Shown piece after piece: positions 16,055 through 27,304 of a DNA stretch of 64,000 nt. Below the pieces are notes generated by a model. It had not been told where the DNA came from and did no database searches. It saw only the letters and a program-made list of their open reading frames with translations. Position 1 is the first letter of the stretch. The number at the start of each line of letters is the position of its first letter. The position numbers were made by a program, and so were the translations under genes. The stretch is taken from contig JAQOTA010000009.1 of NCBI GenBank assembly GCA_029532415.1, forward strand, positions 1-64,000, read 5' to 3'. Source of the DNA: Marasmius tenuissimus. Taxonomy: Eukaryota > Basidiomycota > Agaricomycetes > Agaricales > Marasmiaceae.

Positions 16055-17573
16055 ATGTCTGGCCTCGACCTGAACCAATACGACTCGTCCAACCTGCAAG
16101 GATCCTATTCCTGGACCGACACCCTCAGAGGAATTTATTTTGGTCCTGGATCAGTCAATACCGCTTTACCAAAGCTCTTCGAGAAGCTTGGTGCATCGAA
16201 GGCATTGGTAGTCACTGGGAAAAGTCTATTTGAAAAGGTGAGTAACGATTTTCTCTGGTCTGTCCATCGTCCTGACTGTGAACCAGACAGATGTTGTCAA
16301 GAAAGTTGAGGGCGTATTGAAATCTATGAACGCATACGGTGCAACCTTCTACGAGATTGGAGAACATTCCCCTATTGCTGGTATCCGAAATGGGCTGAAG
16401 ATCTTCAGAGATAACGGGTGCGATATCATCGTAGCAGTTGGTGGTGGATCGCCCGTGGATGCATCCAAAGCCATCTTGTACTTCAACCACCAAGACCACG
16501 GAGCAGAGATCCTCTCGCAGATCGCGATACCCACAACTCTCAGCGCTGCAGAATACACGGTATGTCCATGAAACGGTCTCACACTGATTACAATCTCAAC
16601 GCTCCTCGTAGATCGGTGCTGGATACACAAATGACGAAGGCCAGAAGGTCGCGGTCAGCTCTCCTGTATTAGCGCCAGCCGGTATTATCCTGGATGCCGA
16701 ATTGACTCTTGCGACTCCCGAACGGCTTTGGTGAGTAGCCATCGCAATCATGTCTTGCTCTTTGTTGACCTATCTCCCTCTAGGTTGTCCACAGGGATTC
16801 GTGCCCTCGACCACGCTGTCGAAAACCTCTACCGGCCTCTCATTCCTCCACCTTTGAAACACATGTGCTACGCTGCGATTGTTGACCTTTTCAAATATCT
16901 TCCGGAATCCAAGGCGAACCCAGAGGCGGTAGATGTACGGCAGAAGCTCCAGATCGCGTCGTGGATGAGTTTGTGGCCGGTCAAGCTCGAGAAGTACAGG
17001 TGCGCAATCTTCAGGTTCCTGAGTCTGTCACAAGGACGATGCTGACAAGCGTCGATATCTCCAGTGCTCTGGGACTCTCTCACGCCATGGGTCATAAACT
17101 GGGAGCTCGATACAGCATCCCTCATGGAATCACTTCGGTCAGTCATTTTGTGATTGCGCACGTCTCTCTGGTTACAGTGGTGACTGTTACTGATATCACC
17201 ATTCAACCTGTTCTAGTGTCTGACGCTCGCACCGGTCGTCAAGCTCAGAGCCGAAGTCGCTTCCGAAGAAGATAAGGAGTGGCTCGCTGGCGCTCTCTTC
17301 CATCTGCGAAAACAGTCGACTGGATCATTGGATGGCGATGTCGTGCTTCTTGGGGAGTTGATTGATAAGTACGTTTCTGCTCTTGTTCATCATTGTTTCG
17401 CCATTAATGGTCCCCTCCAAACCAGGCTGGTCGTCAACCTCGGACTTAAATCGACTCTCTCACAGTACAAAGTACCGAAGGAAGATTTTGAGGACTTGAC
17501 GACGAAGTCGGTTGGAAGTGAGGATGATCCAACCTGGGAGAAAGTACACAAGATATATCAGAGCTTGTACTGA
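16055..17573 (+). CDS. Iron-containing alcohol dehydrogenase, maleylacetate reductase type
   Basis: Seven exons (16055-16237, 16287-16559, 16612-16730, 16784-16999, 17065-17137, 17217-17368, 17426-17573) join in phase to 387 aa. The nucleotide-binding box VAVGGGSPVDASKA is intact. Metal ligands expected for the family are present: Asp/His in GIRALDHAVENLY, His in HAMGHKLGARYS and His in IPHGIT. The sequence PTTLSAAEYTIGAGYT is typical of maleylacetate reductases, which reduce maleylacetate to 3-oxoadipate in hydroxyquinol breakdown. The aromatic hydroxylase 3.6 kb upstream fits such a pathway. The exact substrate is inferred. A damaged copy of exon 1 lies at 43215-43326. Confidence 0.87.
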
Positions 17574-17642
17574 GGCCGGACAGTCTGATAGGCTTCAAAT
17601 CTTGTGAATACCATGTAGCTATTCCCCTCTACTCACTGGTGG

Positions 17643-17668
17643 GCTGCTCGAAATACTGTTCGAGCAGC
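17643..17668. repeat. Perfect 10-bp stem hairpin, 3' flank of dehydrogenase gene
   Basis: GCTGCTCGAA and TTCGAGCAGC are perfect inverted arms around a 6-nt loop, 70 bp after the dehydrogenase stop. It would sit in the 3' UTR. It could affect RNA 3' processing, or be a chance or MITE-derived structure. Confidence 0.5.
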
Positions 17669-17695
17669 AAGGCGATATGATCCCTGATCCACTGC

Positions 17696-17754
17696 CAAGA
17701 ACAGATACATCCCTACAGCATTGTTCCAACAATAGCACAATACATCTGTTCTTG
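17696..17754. repeat. Nested inverted repeat (59 bp)
   Basis: Outer arms CAAGAACAGAT and ATCTGTTCTTG are perfect over 11 bp. Inside is a second perfect palindrome, ATTGTT-CC-AACAAT. Together with the hairpin just upstream this makes two structured units in 110 bp. Function is unknown. Confidence 0.5.
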
Positions 17755-17899
17755 CCGATTCAGTTCCCCTCCTATGGTCGTGATAAAAAGGTTACACCCA
17801 TGGATGTGATCCCATCCAACTCCCACTAAAAACCCAAGTTGAAAGGTGTGATGTCCCTCCCTATGTTTATTATCAAACGACGCTGAAGTAGGCTCAGGA

Positions 17900-20800
17900 A
17901 TGTCGGGACTGCCAAACTTCTGTGATACTTGCTCAGGTGGAGCGGCAGGTCCGCCAAACTTTGGCGATACCCTCTCAGGCGGGATCCAGGAAGTCTCTGC
18001 CTTATTGCCCCTGCTAGGCACAGCGCAGTGCGAGCGACATGTAGGCACTGCCCTGGAAAAGGGCTATGTGTACGCAGCAGCCACACCTCTGTCGATTTTT
18101 GGCAGCCTCGGAATAGTGAAAACGGCCTTCTCGACAGTCTTGGCCACCACCGCCAGACCTTTTTACGGTGGTAGTTGGTTGGATGACGCAGGATTTGGGA
18201 CTACGGGCTCGGTGTCGTCTATGGTTACCCTTGTGAAAGGCACGCAGCAATATGGTGCGGAAGTTCAGCTGCAGCGCCTAATGAAGGAACAGCACATTGA
18301 CGACCCCGAGATGGTGGCCGACATTGAGTGGTCCGGATGGAAGAAAAATGTAGCGAATGGCAGCTCTCTCTTATCAGTACGTGCACAACTCTGCGAGAAG
18401 CTTCGCACTAACATCCTGATGCAGCCCCCATCCTGGAACGTCGCCCTCATCTTGACCTCACTGATCTCATCGCTCATCAGCGTCTCACCCTATCCTTATC
18501 TCATTGACAGGAGCAGGGAGCATACAATTTTATGGCTGTTCCCCCTTCTACGCTCCTTCGGATCTCTGCTTTGCGTAGTTTCAGTACAGCTTGCACTCCA
18601 GATTAGAATCCACCATATCACTATGACCAGCCTACTACTTATGAAGGCACGGAAATGTTTTCCTCTGCCTACCGAGGAGGCTATCAGAGACAGGGACACG
18701 CTTCTAGAGGCGCGGTTGCGCAACCTTCGTGATGAGCCAGGTCGCCTTCCTGACCCGGAGAAGCAACCCGGTCGTGCACCGGGGCACCAGACAGATATCC
18801 AAGTGGAGGCTGAGGCCTGCGGTCTATCACAAAATTTCCTTCTCCTCCTTCGGGTCATTCTCGTTGTTGGGATGGGGATGATCGTCACTGGTTACGTAGG
18901 TTGTTTCAATATAGTCGGCCGAACGAAGGCAGAGGGCGGTCCCTACATATGGTTCGGGATGGAGGCCTTCCTCGCGGTGCTTCGAATCGCCCTGTGGGGC
19001 TGGAATCCTACCTGGGACGAGGCTGGTACAGGGATGATTTTGCGGCTCAATCTACGTAACAGAGACCTAACCAAGGACCTGACACGCGGCGTGCCATCTT
19101 CCAACTCCTCAGACCACCACTCTCAAACCTCCTCCACACCTCTTCCCATGGCCGAGCCAAGCGATACGGACGTGGCCTGTCTGGCTTCAGACCCTCCCAC
19201 CCCATCTTTTCCGCTCATCACCGGTTCCCGGTTTCTCTCCCATCTCACTAAGACTTCTGGGATGTGGTGGAGATGGCATGAATGGCATGACCTATCTTTG
19301 ATCGTCGAAAACATCGAGGATTTTCTCGCTGCTGCTACGCCATACGTGGGGCCCCTGCGCCGACTCGAGGCGGAAGAATTGAAAGGCATCTCGCTATTCT
19401 GCGGGATCGTCCCCGACGGAGAAAGGAAGCTTCTCTGTATGACCGCTTGCCGAGATGACTCAAGATGGACCTCTATCTCGATCCTCATTGATGGAAATAC
19501 ACATCCGTATGCTATGTATGCCTCACGCTCCCATGATCTTCCTGGTGCCCGTGCACTTCAAGTGAATCTGCAGGACGAGGTACAGACGGGCTCGGTTCAA
19601 GTCATCGACCAACGAAGCCTCGATCTGCTCATTGATTACTCCTCCCGTCTGTTCAGTCGGTTGTGCATGCTCGATAACTCTGCCAGTCGATTACCCTTGT
19701 CATGGACTTTCGCCCTTCCCACCCCTCCAAGCTCGGAAACCATGCGGAAACCGATCCTCTTGACTGAACAGGATAAGGCCTATATTCGAATACGCCAGAT
19801 ACAGGACCTGAAAATAGATTACTGCCTCCTGCGAGGTAACGAGCTCATTGGAGTATTTCCACGGAATCTCACGGAGGAGCGTCATGATGAACTGATCGAG
19901 TGGGTACTTATACTCGACAGCGCCGTAATGGAGGTATACCTTTACATGCTCGAACATCGATATGTTCAGTCATTATCATTGTCTCCCACTCAGTCCCGCC
20001 GACTCACTCTGGAGTGGATCCGCGGTATGGAGGCTCGGATTTCTGTGGAGATGAGGGCTTGTCTGGGGAGACAAAAAGGGGCGACCAGCTCAACCCTGCT
20101 CCAGTACGAGACGACGTGCGATCAGTTGGTACAAGAACTTCGATCCCTGCGCCAACTGCCTATCGGCAGTGGCGTGTTAGAAGGCTGGGAACAGCTGATT
20201 GCTATACTCATGGATCAGCCTGACGTACAACCCGCCGTTTCGGCCCTATTTGCGCTCCCTCCGATACAAAGGTTGGACTTCGACGCCATTCGTCCTTTCT
20301 TTCTCGTCAAGGGTAGCCTCACAGAGGAATCAAGCTCTGAATATCACAACATGATAACCTTTCTTCGGTCGTCGCTATACCGTTTACGTGACGTTAAAAC
20401 ACTATCCTTGCACGACCGCATCGATCCATATGGCTTAGGATCCCCTGAATTCAGTCCACCATACGTATATCTCAGCCTACTGTCAAACCCGGAAGCATTG
20501 ATCGGCCAGTTTGAATCAATTCACATGATCGATCTTACTTGCTCCGCTAGGAAGGTCCTCAAAACTCTCCGTCTTCTTGACCGTATCCTCTCTCCCTCGC
20601 CACTACTCACAACTGTGGCGCTCCACCACACTGGGTGTCAGGACCAAGAAACTTCCAGTTTGGTCGCATCTTTCCTGCGGCGGCATCCGGGGATAATATG
20701 TTTCTCATACCTCTGGGAGGATTGGGAAACTGACGCCGGCCTGAGATCCCTCATCGATAGCAGTATCGCCGTGAATCGTCGGAAGTGGAAAACAGAAGCA

Positions 20801-21283
20801 CAGAGCGGGGGCAGATTCGCGTATGGAGTTGGGTGTGAGATTCGTCCTGGAGATTACAAGGGCAACTCCCCCTTTTCAATCTACCAGCACGATATCGTGC
20901 TGTCGGACCTTGCGGACCTCTTCGCGATGATATATATCTCTCAGGATGGAAAGGTGGTCCCGAGTATCTCACTGTGGGCGGCCGTGCAGGATATTACCCT
21001 CGTTGCTACGCTCACACCCTCAGACAAAAGCGTAGAGGATGGTGGCTTCAATGGCGACCTCACCACTCAATCCGACGTTGGGGTGTCCTACGGCTTCCGG
21101 TCTATCGCGATTGAAGGTTTCCCTAACGTTAAGGCGGGCTGTTATGAGCTTCGTATCCGACAAGTTAGGAATAGGGTGCAATACTTGTTCAGGAAGCTCA
21201 CAGTCGACTTCATCGCGGCGTCCGATCAAGTAGAGCCTCCTGGCGAGCTTGGTGCGGAGAAAGGGCTGGTACCGCATGAGTAG
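17900..21283 (+). CDS. Large intronless multi-pass membrane protein, function unknown
   Basis: A single 1127-codon frame without introns, in contrast to its intron-rich neighbours. The N-terminus has a 13-residue tandem duplication (GLPNFCDTCSGG / GPPNFGDTLSGG; the DNA repeats also). Hydrophobic segments are near residues 58-84, 178-200, 206-236, 312-340 and 346-372 (e.g. FLLLLRVILVVGMGMIVTGY), so the N-terminal third is membrane-embedded. The remaining 750 residues look soluble (e.g. DIEWSGWKKN, WEQLIAILMDQ). I recognise it only as resembling uncharacterised Agaricomycete proteins and assign no function. The frame is open for at least 10 codons upstream of the chosen ATG, so the start could be earlier. 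Intact and long, so probably functional. Confidence 0.75.
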   Translation: MSGLPNFCDTCSGGAAGPPNFGDTLSGGIQEVSALLPLLGTAQCERHVGTALEKGYVYAAATPLSIFGSLGIVKTAFSTVLATTARPFYGGSWLDDAGFGTTGSVSSMVTLVKGTQQYGAEVQLQRLMKEQHIDDPEMVADIEWSGWKKNVANGSSLLSVRAQLCEKLRTNILMQPPSWNVALILTSLISSLISVSPYPYLIDRSREHTILWLFPLLRSFGSLLCVVSVQLALQIRIHHITMTSLLLMKARKCFPLPTEEAIRDRDTLLEARLRNLRDEPGRLPDPEKQPGRAPGHQTDIQVEAEACGLSQNFLLLLRVILVVGMGMIVTGYVGCFNIVGRTKAEGGPYIWFGMEAFLAVLRIALWGWNPTWDEAGTGMILRLNLRNRDLTKDLTRGVPSSNSSDHHSQTSSTPLPMAEPSDTDVACLASDPPTPSFPLITGSRFLSHLTKTSGMWWRWHEWHDLSLIVENIEDFLAAATPYVGPLRRLEAEELKGISLFCGIVPDGERKLLCMTACRDDSRWTSISILIDGNTHPYAMYASRSHDLPGARALQVNLQDEVQTGSVQVIDQRSLDLLIDYSSRLFSRLCMLDNSASRLPLSWTFALPTPPSSETMRKPILLTEQDKAYIRIRQIQDLKIDYCLLRGNELIGVFPRNLTEERHDELIEWVLILDSAVMEVYLYMLEHRYVQSLSLSPTQSRRLTLEWIRGMEARISVEMRACLGRQKGATSSTLLQYETTCDQLVQELRSLRQLPIGSGVLEGWEQLIAILMDQPDVQPAVSALFALPPIQRLDFDAIRPFFLVKGSLTEESSSEYHNMITFLRSSLYRLRDVKTLSLHDRIDPYGLGSPEFSPPYVYLSLLSNPEALIGQFESIHMIDLTCSARKVLKTLRLLDRILSPSPLLTTVALHHTGCQDQETSSLVASFLRRHPGIICFSYLWEDWETDAGLRSLIDSSIAVNRRKWKTEAQSGGRFAYGVGCEIRPGDYKGNSPFSIYQHDIVLSDLADLFAMIYISQDGKVVPSISLWAAVQDITLVATLTPSDKSVEDGGFNGDLTTQSDVGVSYGFRSIAIEGFPNVKAGCYELRIRQVRNRVQYLFRKLTVDFIAASDQVEPPGELGAEKGLVPHE

Positions 21284-21856
21284 GTCGCTTTTTGTACGAA
21301 CTCGTAACACGCCACGGCTGACGTTGAGTCCCATAGATCTGTTTGATCATTGGAGCCTTCGACGTTGTCAACATCGCGGGCGAGTCCATATAACTCTCTT
21401 TGCGCTCTAATTCAGACCCGGTTACAATAGTACGAACGTGGATCCTTTCGTTCGGCCTTTCTTATGGACAGACCTTGACCAGACTCTCTATCATTACTGA
21501 TCGGACACTGGGAACTATGTCTCTCTCCGGCGCTCGTTCTCTTTGCCCCTCTTCGAAGTTTCCTATGTATGGCAATACGGACATTTAGTAGTACAAGCTT
21601 CGTTGAATGTGATATTTGCTTTAGCCCGCGCCTCGACTACGTTCTACGTATGAGGCTTCTAGTCCACAGTAAGGTTACAGTCAATTCTCCTCAGTGATAT
21701 GTATATAGAACGTGCATATTCGCGTTAGGTCTAAATGCCCGGAATGTCCTGAGATGTGAAAACTGAGTCCCATTGTGCCAGCGAATACTATCTCGGACTG
21801 CTGACCGGTACCGTTGGTCTCTTCGCCGTCAGAATACAAGTACACTAGCCCTCACC
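21284..21856. other. 3' intergenic region up to transposon insertion site
   Basis: About 570 bp of host sequence with no convincing gene. It ends in CTCACC (21851-21856), the left target-site duplication of element E2. Confidence 0.5.
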
Positions 21857-21872
21857 TATGAGTGTTAAAATG

Positions 21873-22234
21873 TATGAGTGTCCAAATGGGAAAAAATTAT
21901 TTTCCCGGTCCCGGACTATTTTCCCTCCCGTACTATCTCCCCCGTACTCATTTTCCCGTACTAGTTACTACGGGACCGGGAAAGTTTGCGCGTGCGGAGT
22001 ATTCCCGGTCCGCAAACAAATGTCCGGCATCTGCGCTTGGGCGCTTACCTGTTTCCCACACATTTCCCACACATATCCCTCACCTTTGGGTGCGTCCCAC
22101 AGGTCAGGCTTAGTTTACTAAGCTCCAGTAAGTATCAGAATATACTTTAATGCATACTAGGTCTGTGTCAGCCAAGTAGCTAACATTTCCAAGCTGATTT
22201 GACTCTTCTACAGCGATATCATTACAGACAGGGT
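21873..22234 (+). repeat. E1 left terminal inverted repeat
   Basis: About 360 bp matching the inverted sequence at 26388-26753, with scattered substitutions. It includes stretches rich in CCCGGT-type repeats (CCCGGTCCC) and a TAGTTTACTAAGC block. The inner limit was judged by eye, where similarity is lost after the ACAGCGATATCATTACAG block. Confidence 0.8.
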
Positions 22235-22503
22235 GCCTAACTCCACATTTAGGCATTGATGGTTGAAAATTAGTGATCAATCAGCGGCATAAAAAGGGCA
22301 GTGAGTGATTACTTGATTGTATGGGTAGCTATGCTAGTACAATACATACAAAATTGCCAAAGGACGGAACAGTGGTGGACCCATGAGCAGTTGTATGTAC
22401 AGTATAGATGAGATCAGGCTAGTGAGTGGCAACCACATGAAGGTATCACCATTGACTAAAAGACTGGATGGTAGATAAAGAGCGTAGTGTTTGTGCGAGA
22501 TTA

Positions 22504-25500
22504 TTAAACAAGAAAAACATGAGGAGCATAGCCTTTGTAAGGATCAAAGAGGGTTGTTGAATCATTTGTAGCAATGAGGGGTGAAGAGGCCTGCTCAGAT
22601 ACAGAAGCCATAGAATGAAACATGGCTGATACCTTAATGTCTTCCTGCTCAGTGTCAGTGTTGTTGTACGTTGGAGAATTGTGTGCATGCTCAGGCTCTG
22701 GATTGTGGACACCTGAGCCACCGGCCAAGCCATCCTCCGAGTTGCTGCTGATGGTGTATGTAACTGGCCCTGTGAGAAAGAGTAAGTAATGAGTATTTCT
22801 AAATTATGTTAAATCACGTACTGTGCTTCCTCAACTTGCGTGATGGCTCGGCAACTACAACCCCTGTACTTGACACACCAGATGAGGATGCGCTAGTATC
22901 CGACTTCAGTCCATCATTGTCGATGGGGCTGTCAACACAATCCAGTTCACCTGAGGAGAAATCCATAATACTATTGTGTTCCTCCTCAACACTGTGGGTG
23001 TGAGACTGTGAGGCTGGAAGGGGTCTCTTGGAAGGCTTACCCCAAGACTGAAGCACATCATGATTGATAGGTGAACGGGTTACTAGATATCAATTAACAT
23101 TGGTCAGTGTAAAGGTGTATGCTGATATAAAATCAACGACCAACCAAAGTACAGAGTATGGTTAATGCCGGTGTTCCTCCTTTGCTTCTGTCTGGACAGA
23201 GCCTACACAGATACTCAGCAAAGGTGGGGGTTGGGGATACTCCAATGCCCCAGCGGAGATCTCCAGCTGGCGGTGGTGTCCCGTGCCGACAAGAGGTATT
23301 AACTGTGGAAGAAAGTGTTGGTGCTCTGGAGACTCCCCTGGAGCAAAACTCTGGTTGGGAACATCATCAAGGGAATGGAGGTAGCGAGTCAAGTCAGGAA
23401 GAAATGGGCTGAGAAAGTTGAGCACATCATCAGCCTTGAGATCAAGAGGCAGATTCCAAGGCCCGTCCTTCATATCACAGGCAGCTGGGTGTCAACTATG
23501 TTGCTAATTCATACCAGTGTTTCAACTCGTACCTTAATCGAGGTTGTGTCCTCTTAGTTGTTCTACATGTATAACAACAGTTGGGGGGAGAAATTGGGAA
23601 GGAGAGTCCATATCTGAGAATCACACTGGTAGAAAATTGTAGGGTGTACTTTGCGTTTCTTGTTCTCCAGGAATAATTCTAGATATGCTTCAGGGTTGAG
23701 AAATGTTGGTGGTGGCGCAGCTGTGCTGTTTTGTATAACCTCTGTTGAATTATTGAGTTAGTCACCCTTGAAAAACAACAGGAATCAGCGATATAGTGAG
23801 CTCACGGTGGTCAACAAACAACTTTGTAATAGGATCCAATGTAACTGGCACCTCTTGATGAAGCGACATCCACAATGAGTCACCAAAGACCAAATGGCCA
23901 AGGTTGGCCTCTGACACTTTCAGGCCAAGTTTGACATGTTCCAGTTCAAAAGGATCAAACAACTTGATATCAGAATCCCCCTGTTTCCAGATTCGAGGCT
24001 GTTCTCCCATCCTGGAGAGTTTTTTCTACAGAAATTGTATGTATCAAAGCCAAATATGGTACAGAGAATACATACCTTGTATGTCTGCACCAGGTCATAC
24101 TCCCCGTATGTTTACTGTGATTTGTTCTGTGCATATACAGTGAGGAAGCCAGCGTACTTCTCATGGTGTAAAATTGTTGGTGCAAGGACTGTGCCATACA
24201 TAGCAGGTCAGATCAACTGCCTAGAGCAATGTCAATATGTAGACAAGTGATCAAGTTGATGATGGCCATACCAGAAATCTTGGTGATACATCCCTGCTAC
24301 AAATGTATAGAAAGCGAGAATTAACTGCGCAATGCGGGATGGGTTTGCGAAAACCTCTGTCGCAAGTAGCAACGGTGATATTCCAGCCATGTGCAAAATC
24401 TCACTTGCTGTATAAACACCTACCCCATGCATCACCTGGCATTCCCAAAATGCGGTGAAAGCAAGCTTGACTCCACTTCTGTTGCCATTATCATTCATGA
24501 ACTCTTCCTCAATCCAGGCTGCCATTGCCTCCAGAAACTGAGGATAGTCATGAAAAACATTAGGAAGTTGCTCAATGTCATTCATTGAAGTCCACCAATA
24601 CAGCTATTATAAGCTGTAAGTTCCAATCAATGAGTAAGTGTAGAGAACTAACCTTGAAAAGCAGATCTTTGGTTGTGAATGCGAGAACATGTGTTTCAAA
24701 CTCTATCGCAAGTCCGACCTTGAAAGCACAGTCCCGAATTCAAGAGTAAAGACAAAGAGTTTTTAGGTGGAGACACTGGACTACACAAACATTTTGTGGA
24801 CTCTTTTAATGACATCCCATTGCTCCAAGTCATAGAGTTGGGGAGATATATGAAGCAAGTATTGATTCTAACCAATCAAAATAAATAACAGGACTGTTCA
24901 GGCTGATAAAGAATAAAATCACCTGCAATATCACTCCACCAAGGTCTACAACCATTGAACGGTCTGTCCCAGAAATTGATTGGGGTCCCTGTACTTTTAG
25001 CCCCTTCAAGAGCTGAGTTGAAGTTAGCTTCTTTCCCTAGTTGAAATATTGGAGGAGGAGGATAGGGGGATACAGCAGGTTTTGACTGCTTTTGGGTCCT
25101 CTTTCAAGTTTTGATCCAGGTCCAATTCTAGCAACATACCCACACCTGGCAGGTGTATTGAGCGGTTCCTTTACAGCCTCTTTATTGGTATAATCCACCC
25201 ATAAAGCCACAACACACAATGGTTTACCCCCATTTGTCTTTTGAATAAGCTCAAAAGCATGCCGCACCGTGAGCACATGGCCTCTTCCCTCGCAGTTCTC
25301 AGGCATTCCTGCATCCAAAAGATAGTTGATAATTCAATGAGATTGATAAAATCAAACCTTAAAGCAACATCCCCACCTACCCTATAATCCAACAATAGGA
25401 ATTCACTAATAAGGGAGCCTGGAGAATAGATGGTGGTGGTTACTGGACAAGGAGTGTGCAATGCAGTTTCACAGCTGTAAGCAATGAGCTGGCAATGAGG

Positions 25501-25509
25501 CACACACAT
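22504..25509 (-). CDS. E1-encoded spliced protein of unknown function
   Basis: Several minus-strand exons form one gene. In order: CPVTTTIYSPGSLISEFLLL (25509 side), GRGHVLTVRHAFELIQK with LCVVALWVDYTNKE (25037-25318), ALEGAKSTGTPINFWDRPF (about 24980), FTAFWECQVMHGVGVYTAS (24232-24585), VNVKLDP-like FVDHRELTISLIPVVFQG (23762-24010), LPLDLKADDVLNFLSPFL (23162-23473), an acidic Ser-rich segment (22814-23056) and the C-terminus ending at 22504. I estimate 800-950 aa. The last domains recur in E2 (34636-35690), so the gene travels with this transposon family. I see no recognisable DDE motif and do not claim it is the transposase. Introns were not all resolved, and some exons may be damaged. Confidence 0.55.
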
Positions 25510-26059
25510 GATGTCAATGAGGCACAGGACCCACCAACATCCTACTCCACAGCCACCTTCCCTTCAAAATCGGGGCAAAATCCTTGAGGCTCCTTAGGCC
25601 CTCTACCTTCAGTTTGGAACATGTGAATGGTTTGAGTTAAATGAACGCCTATTGATATAGCGGCGGCTTTCACGCAATGTATAATTTTGAAGCACCGTAA
25701 TGTATAAACCAGCCCTCTCCTCCACCCTGTATCTCACTGAAATGTAGCATAGAAAGGAAGAAAAAAACAACAACGCAGGATACACACTTGCCACCGAGTC
25801 ACCTACTGGTACATGTTCCCTCTTTGTCTGGTTCAGCTACTTACAACCTCTCCACAGTCAACGAATATGTTGTCCTGGCCAGAAACAGGCCCAACCCAAG
25901 GTTAGCACTTGACTTCATAAGCCCTGCACATTGTACAGTGCTCAGATCGAACTATGGCAGCCCTCACTACATGGTGTACTCGCTGCTCCTATGTATTCAC
26001 ACAGCATATACAATATATTTTGTTCTACCCTTTCATGTGTGTTTGCCCGACCTGACTTG

Positions 26060-26260
26060 AGACAAACCTTGAAGCATTGTTGAGCACGGCTTGAGTAAAG
26101 TTGAGTCAGCTCATTTACTCCCTCAAGATCAATGTTGAGGTACCCTTGAGCACAGTTTGAGTTGCCTCATCTACTCCCTCAATGTTGACCTTGAGCCACC
26201 TTGTTCACTCCCTTAAGTTTGACTCACTCGCGTTGCTCAAGGTTTTCTCAAGTACAGCTG
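26060..26260. repeat. Imperfect tandem repeats with TTGAG/CTCAA motifs
   Basis: About three diverged copies of a 50-70 bp unit built on TTGAGCAC ... TACTCCCTCAA. They lie inside E1 near its right TIR and may be subterminal repeats or the remains of another small insertion. Confidence 0.4.
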
Positions 26261-26387
26261 TCAGCGGGTTGTAATAAGGTAAGTAAGAGGTAAGGAGAAA
26301 ACTCAAGTATTTTGCCCGGTTTTTGAGGAAACCTGGCCTTGATTTCCCAACATCAGCACCTGATGCAGAGTTAAGTGATAGGTCCTG

Positions 26388-26753
26388 AGTACCCTATCTG
26401 TAATAATATTGCTGTAGAGGGGTCAAATCAGCTTGGAAATGTTAGCTACTTGGCTGACACAGACCTAGTATGCATTAAAGTATATTTTAATACTTACTGG
26501 AGCTTAGTAAACTAAGCCTGACCTGTGGGACGCACCCAAAGGTGAGGGATATGTGTGGGAAATGTGTGGGAAACAGGTAAGTGCCCAAGCGCAGATGCCG
26601 GACATTTGTTTGTGGGACCGGGAATACTACGCGTGCACAAAATTTCCCGGTCCCATAGTAACTAGGACGGGAATAATAGTACGGGGGAGATAGTCCGGGG
26701 GGGAAATTAGTACGGGACCGGGAAAATAATTTTTTCCCATTTGGACACTCATA
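26388..26753 (-). repeat. E1 right terminal inverted repeat
   Basis: Inverted partner of 21873-22234, ending GGACACTCATA at 26753 directly before the AAAATG duplication. Confidence 0.8.
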
Positions 26754-26759
26754 AAAATG

Positions 26760-27122
26760 GGGAAAAAAAAAATTGCCCCCCCCCCAACCTAAATTGGGTG
26801 TCCCCCCGTATTGTAGCTTTTCCCCCGTGTACTCTACCTTTCCCGCGCATACTCCAGGTTTTTTGCGCGGCTGCTAAAATTTCCGCGTGCGCGCAATTAG
26901 GTTTGCCCGCGGAATTTCACACGCGCGCTTACAGGTGCCTAGGCAAATTCCCACACGTATCTTTAGTCGTCCCTCACACCTCAGGCATAGTTTACTAAGC
27001 TAAGCTATGTACCAGAACATCGAAATATGATGTATAAAAGTATTCACAACAATATTCTAACACTTCTGAGCAGAATTGACTGACCTACAGCCGCAAAAGT
27101 ATCTGGCTATCACAACCGGTGC
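26760..27122 (+). repeat. E2 left terminal inverted repeat, interrupted
   Basis: Continuation of the E2 left TIR after the E1 insertion; its first 16 bases are at 21857-21872. It matches the inverse of about 37215-37580, including a GCGCGCAATTAGG block and the CAGAATTGACTGACCTACAG block. Confidence 0.78.
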
Positions 27123-27304
27123 TTAGTCTCTAATAGGCGCCAAAATTTCTCACAATCAGAGCAATATATGGGTAGTTTTTTACCTGTTTTATGCTCATCA
27201 TGATTATCCACTGGAATGCAATAGCACTCAACACCACCCTAGCTGTGCTATGTATGACCCACAAGATCTAAGGGTCTCTTTCAGTATAAAAAAGGGCAAT
27301 GGTT

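Larger units (their letters stand above)
21873..26753. mobile_element. Element E1: 4.9-kb terminal-inverted-repeat transposon inside E2
   Basis: Ends are TATGAGTGTCCAAATGGG at 21873 and its inverted complement ending at 26753. It is flanked by a perfect 6-bp duplication AAAATG (21867-21872 and 26754-26759). It sits within the left TIR of E2, so it is the younger of the two. The TIRs are about 360 bp and related to those of E2 (same TATGAGTGT tip, same TAGTTTACTAAGC block). It carries one spliced minus-strand gene of unknown function. Confidence 0.88.

Noticed and set aside
21858..22121. Two overlapping plus-strand ORFs at the left end of E1/E2
   Set aside because: They lie wholly within the TIRs and are low-complexity Pro/Ser translations of the repeat.
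22504..25509. E1 gene as a TET/JBP or KDZ-type transposon gene
   Set aside because: I looked for the HxD ... H dioxygenase layout common in Agaricomycete KDZ cargo and did not find it. The 6-bp duplication is also unlike KDZ elements.
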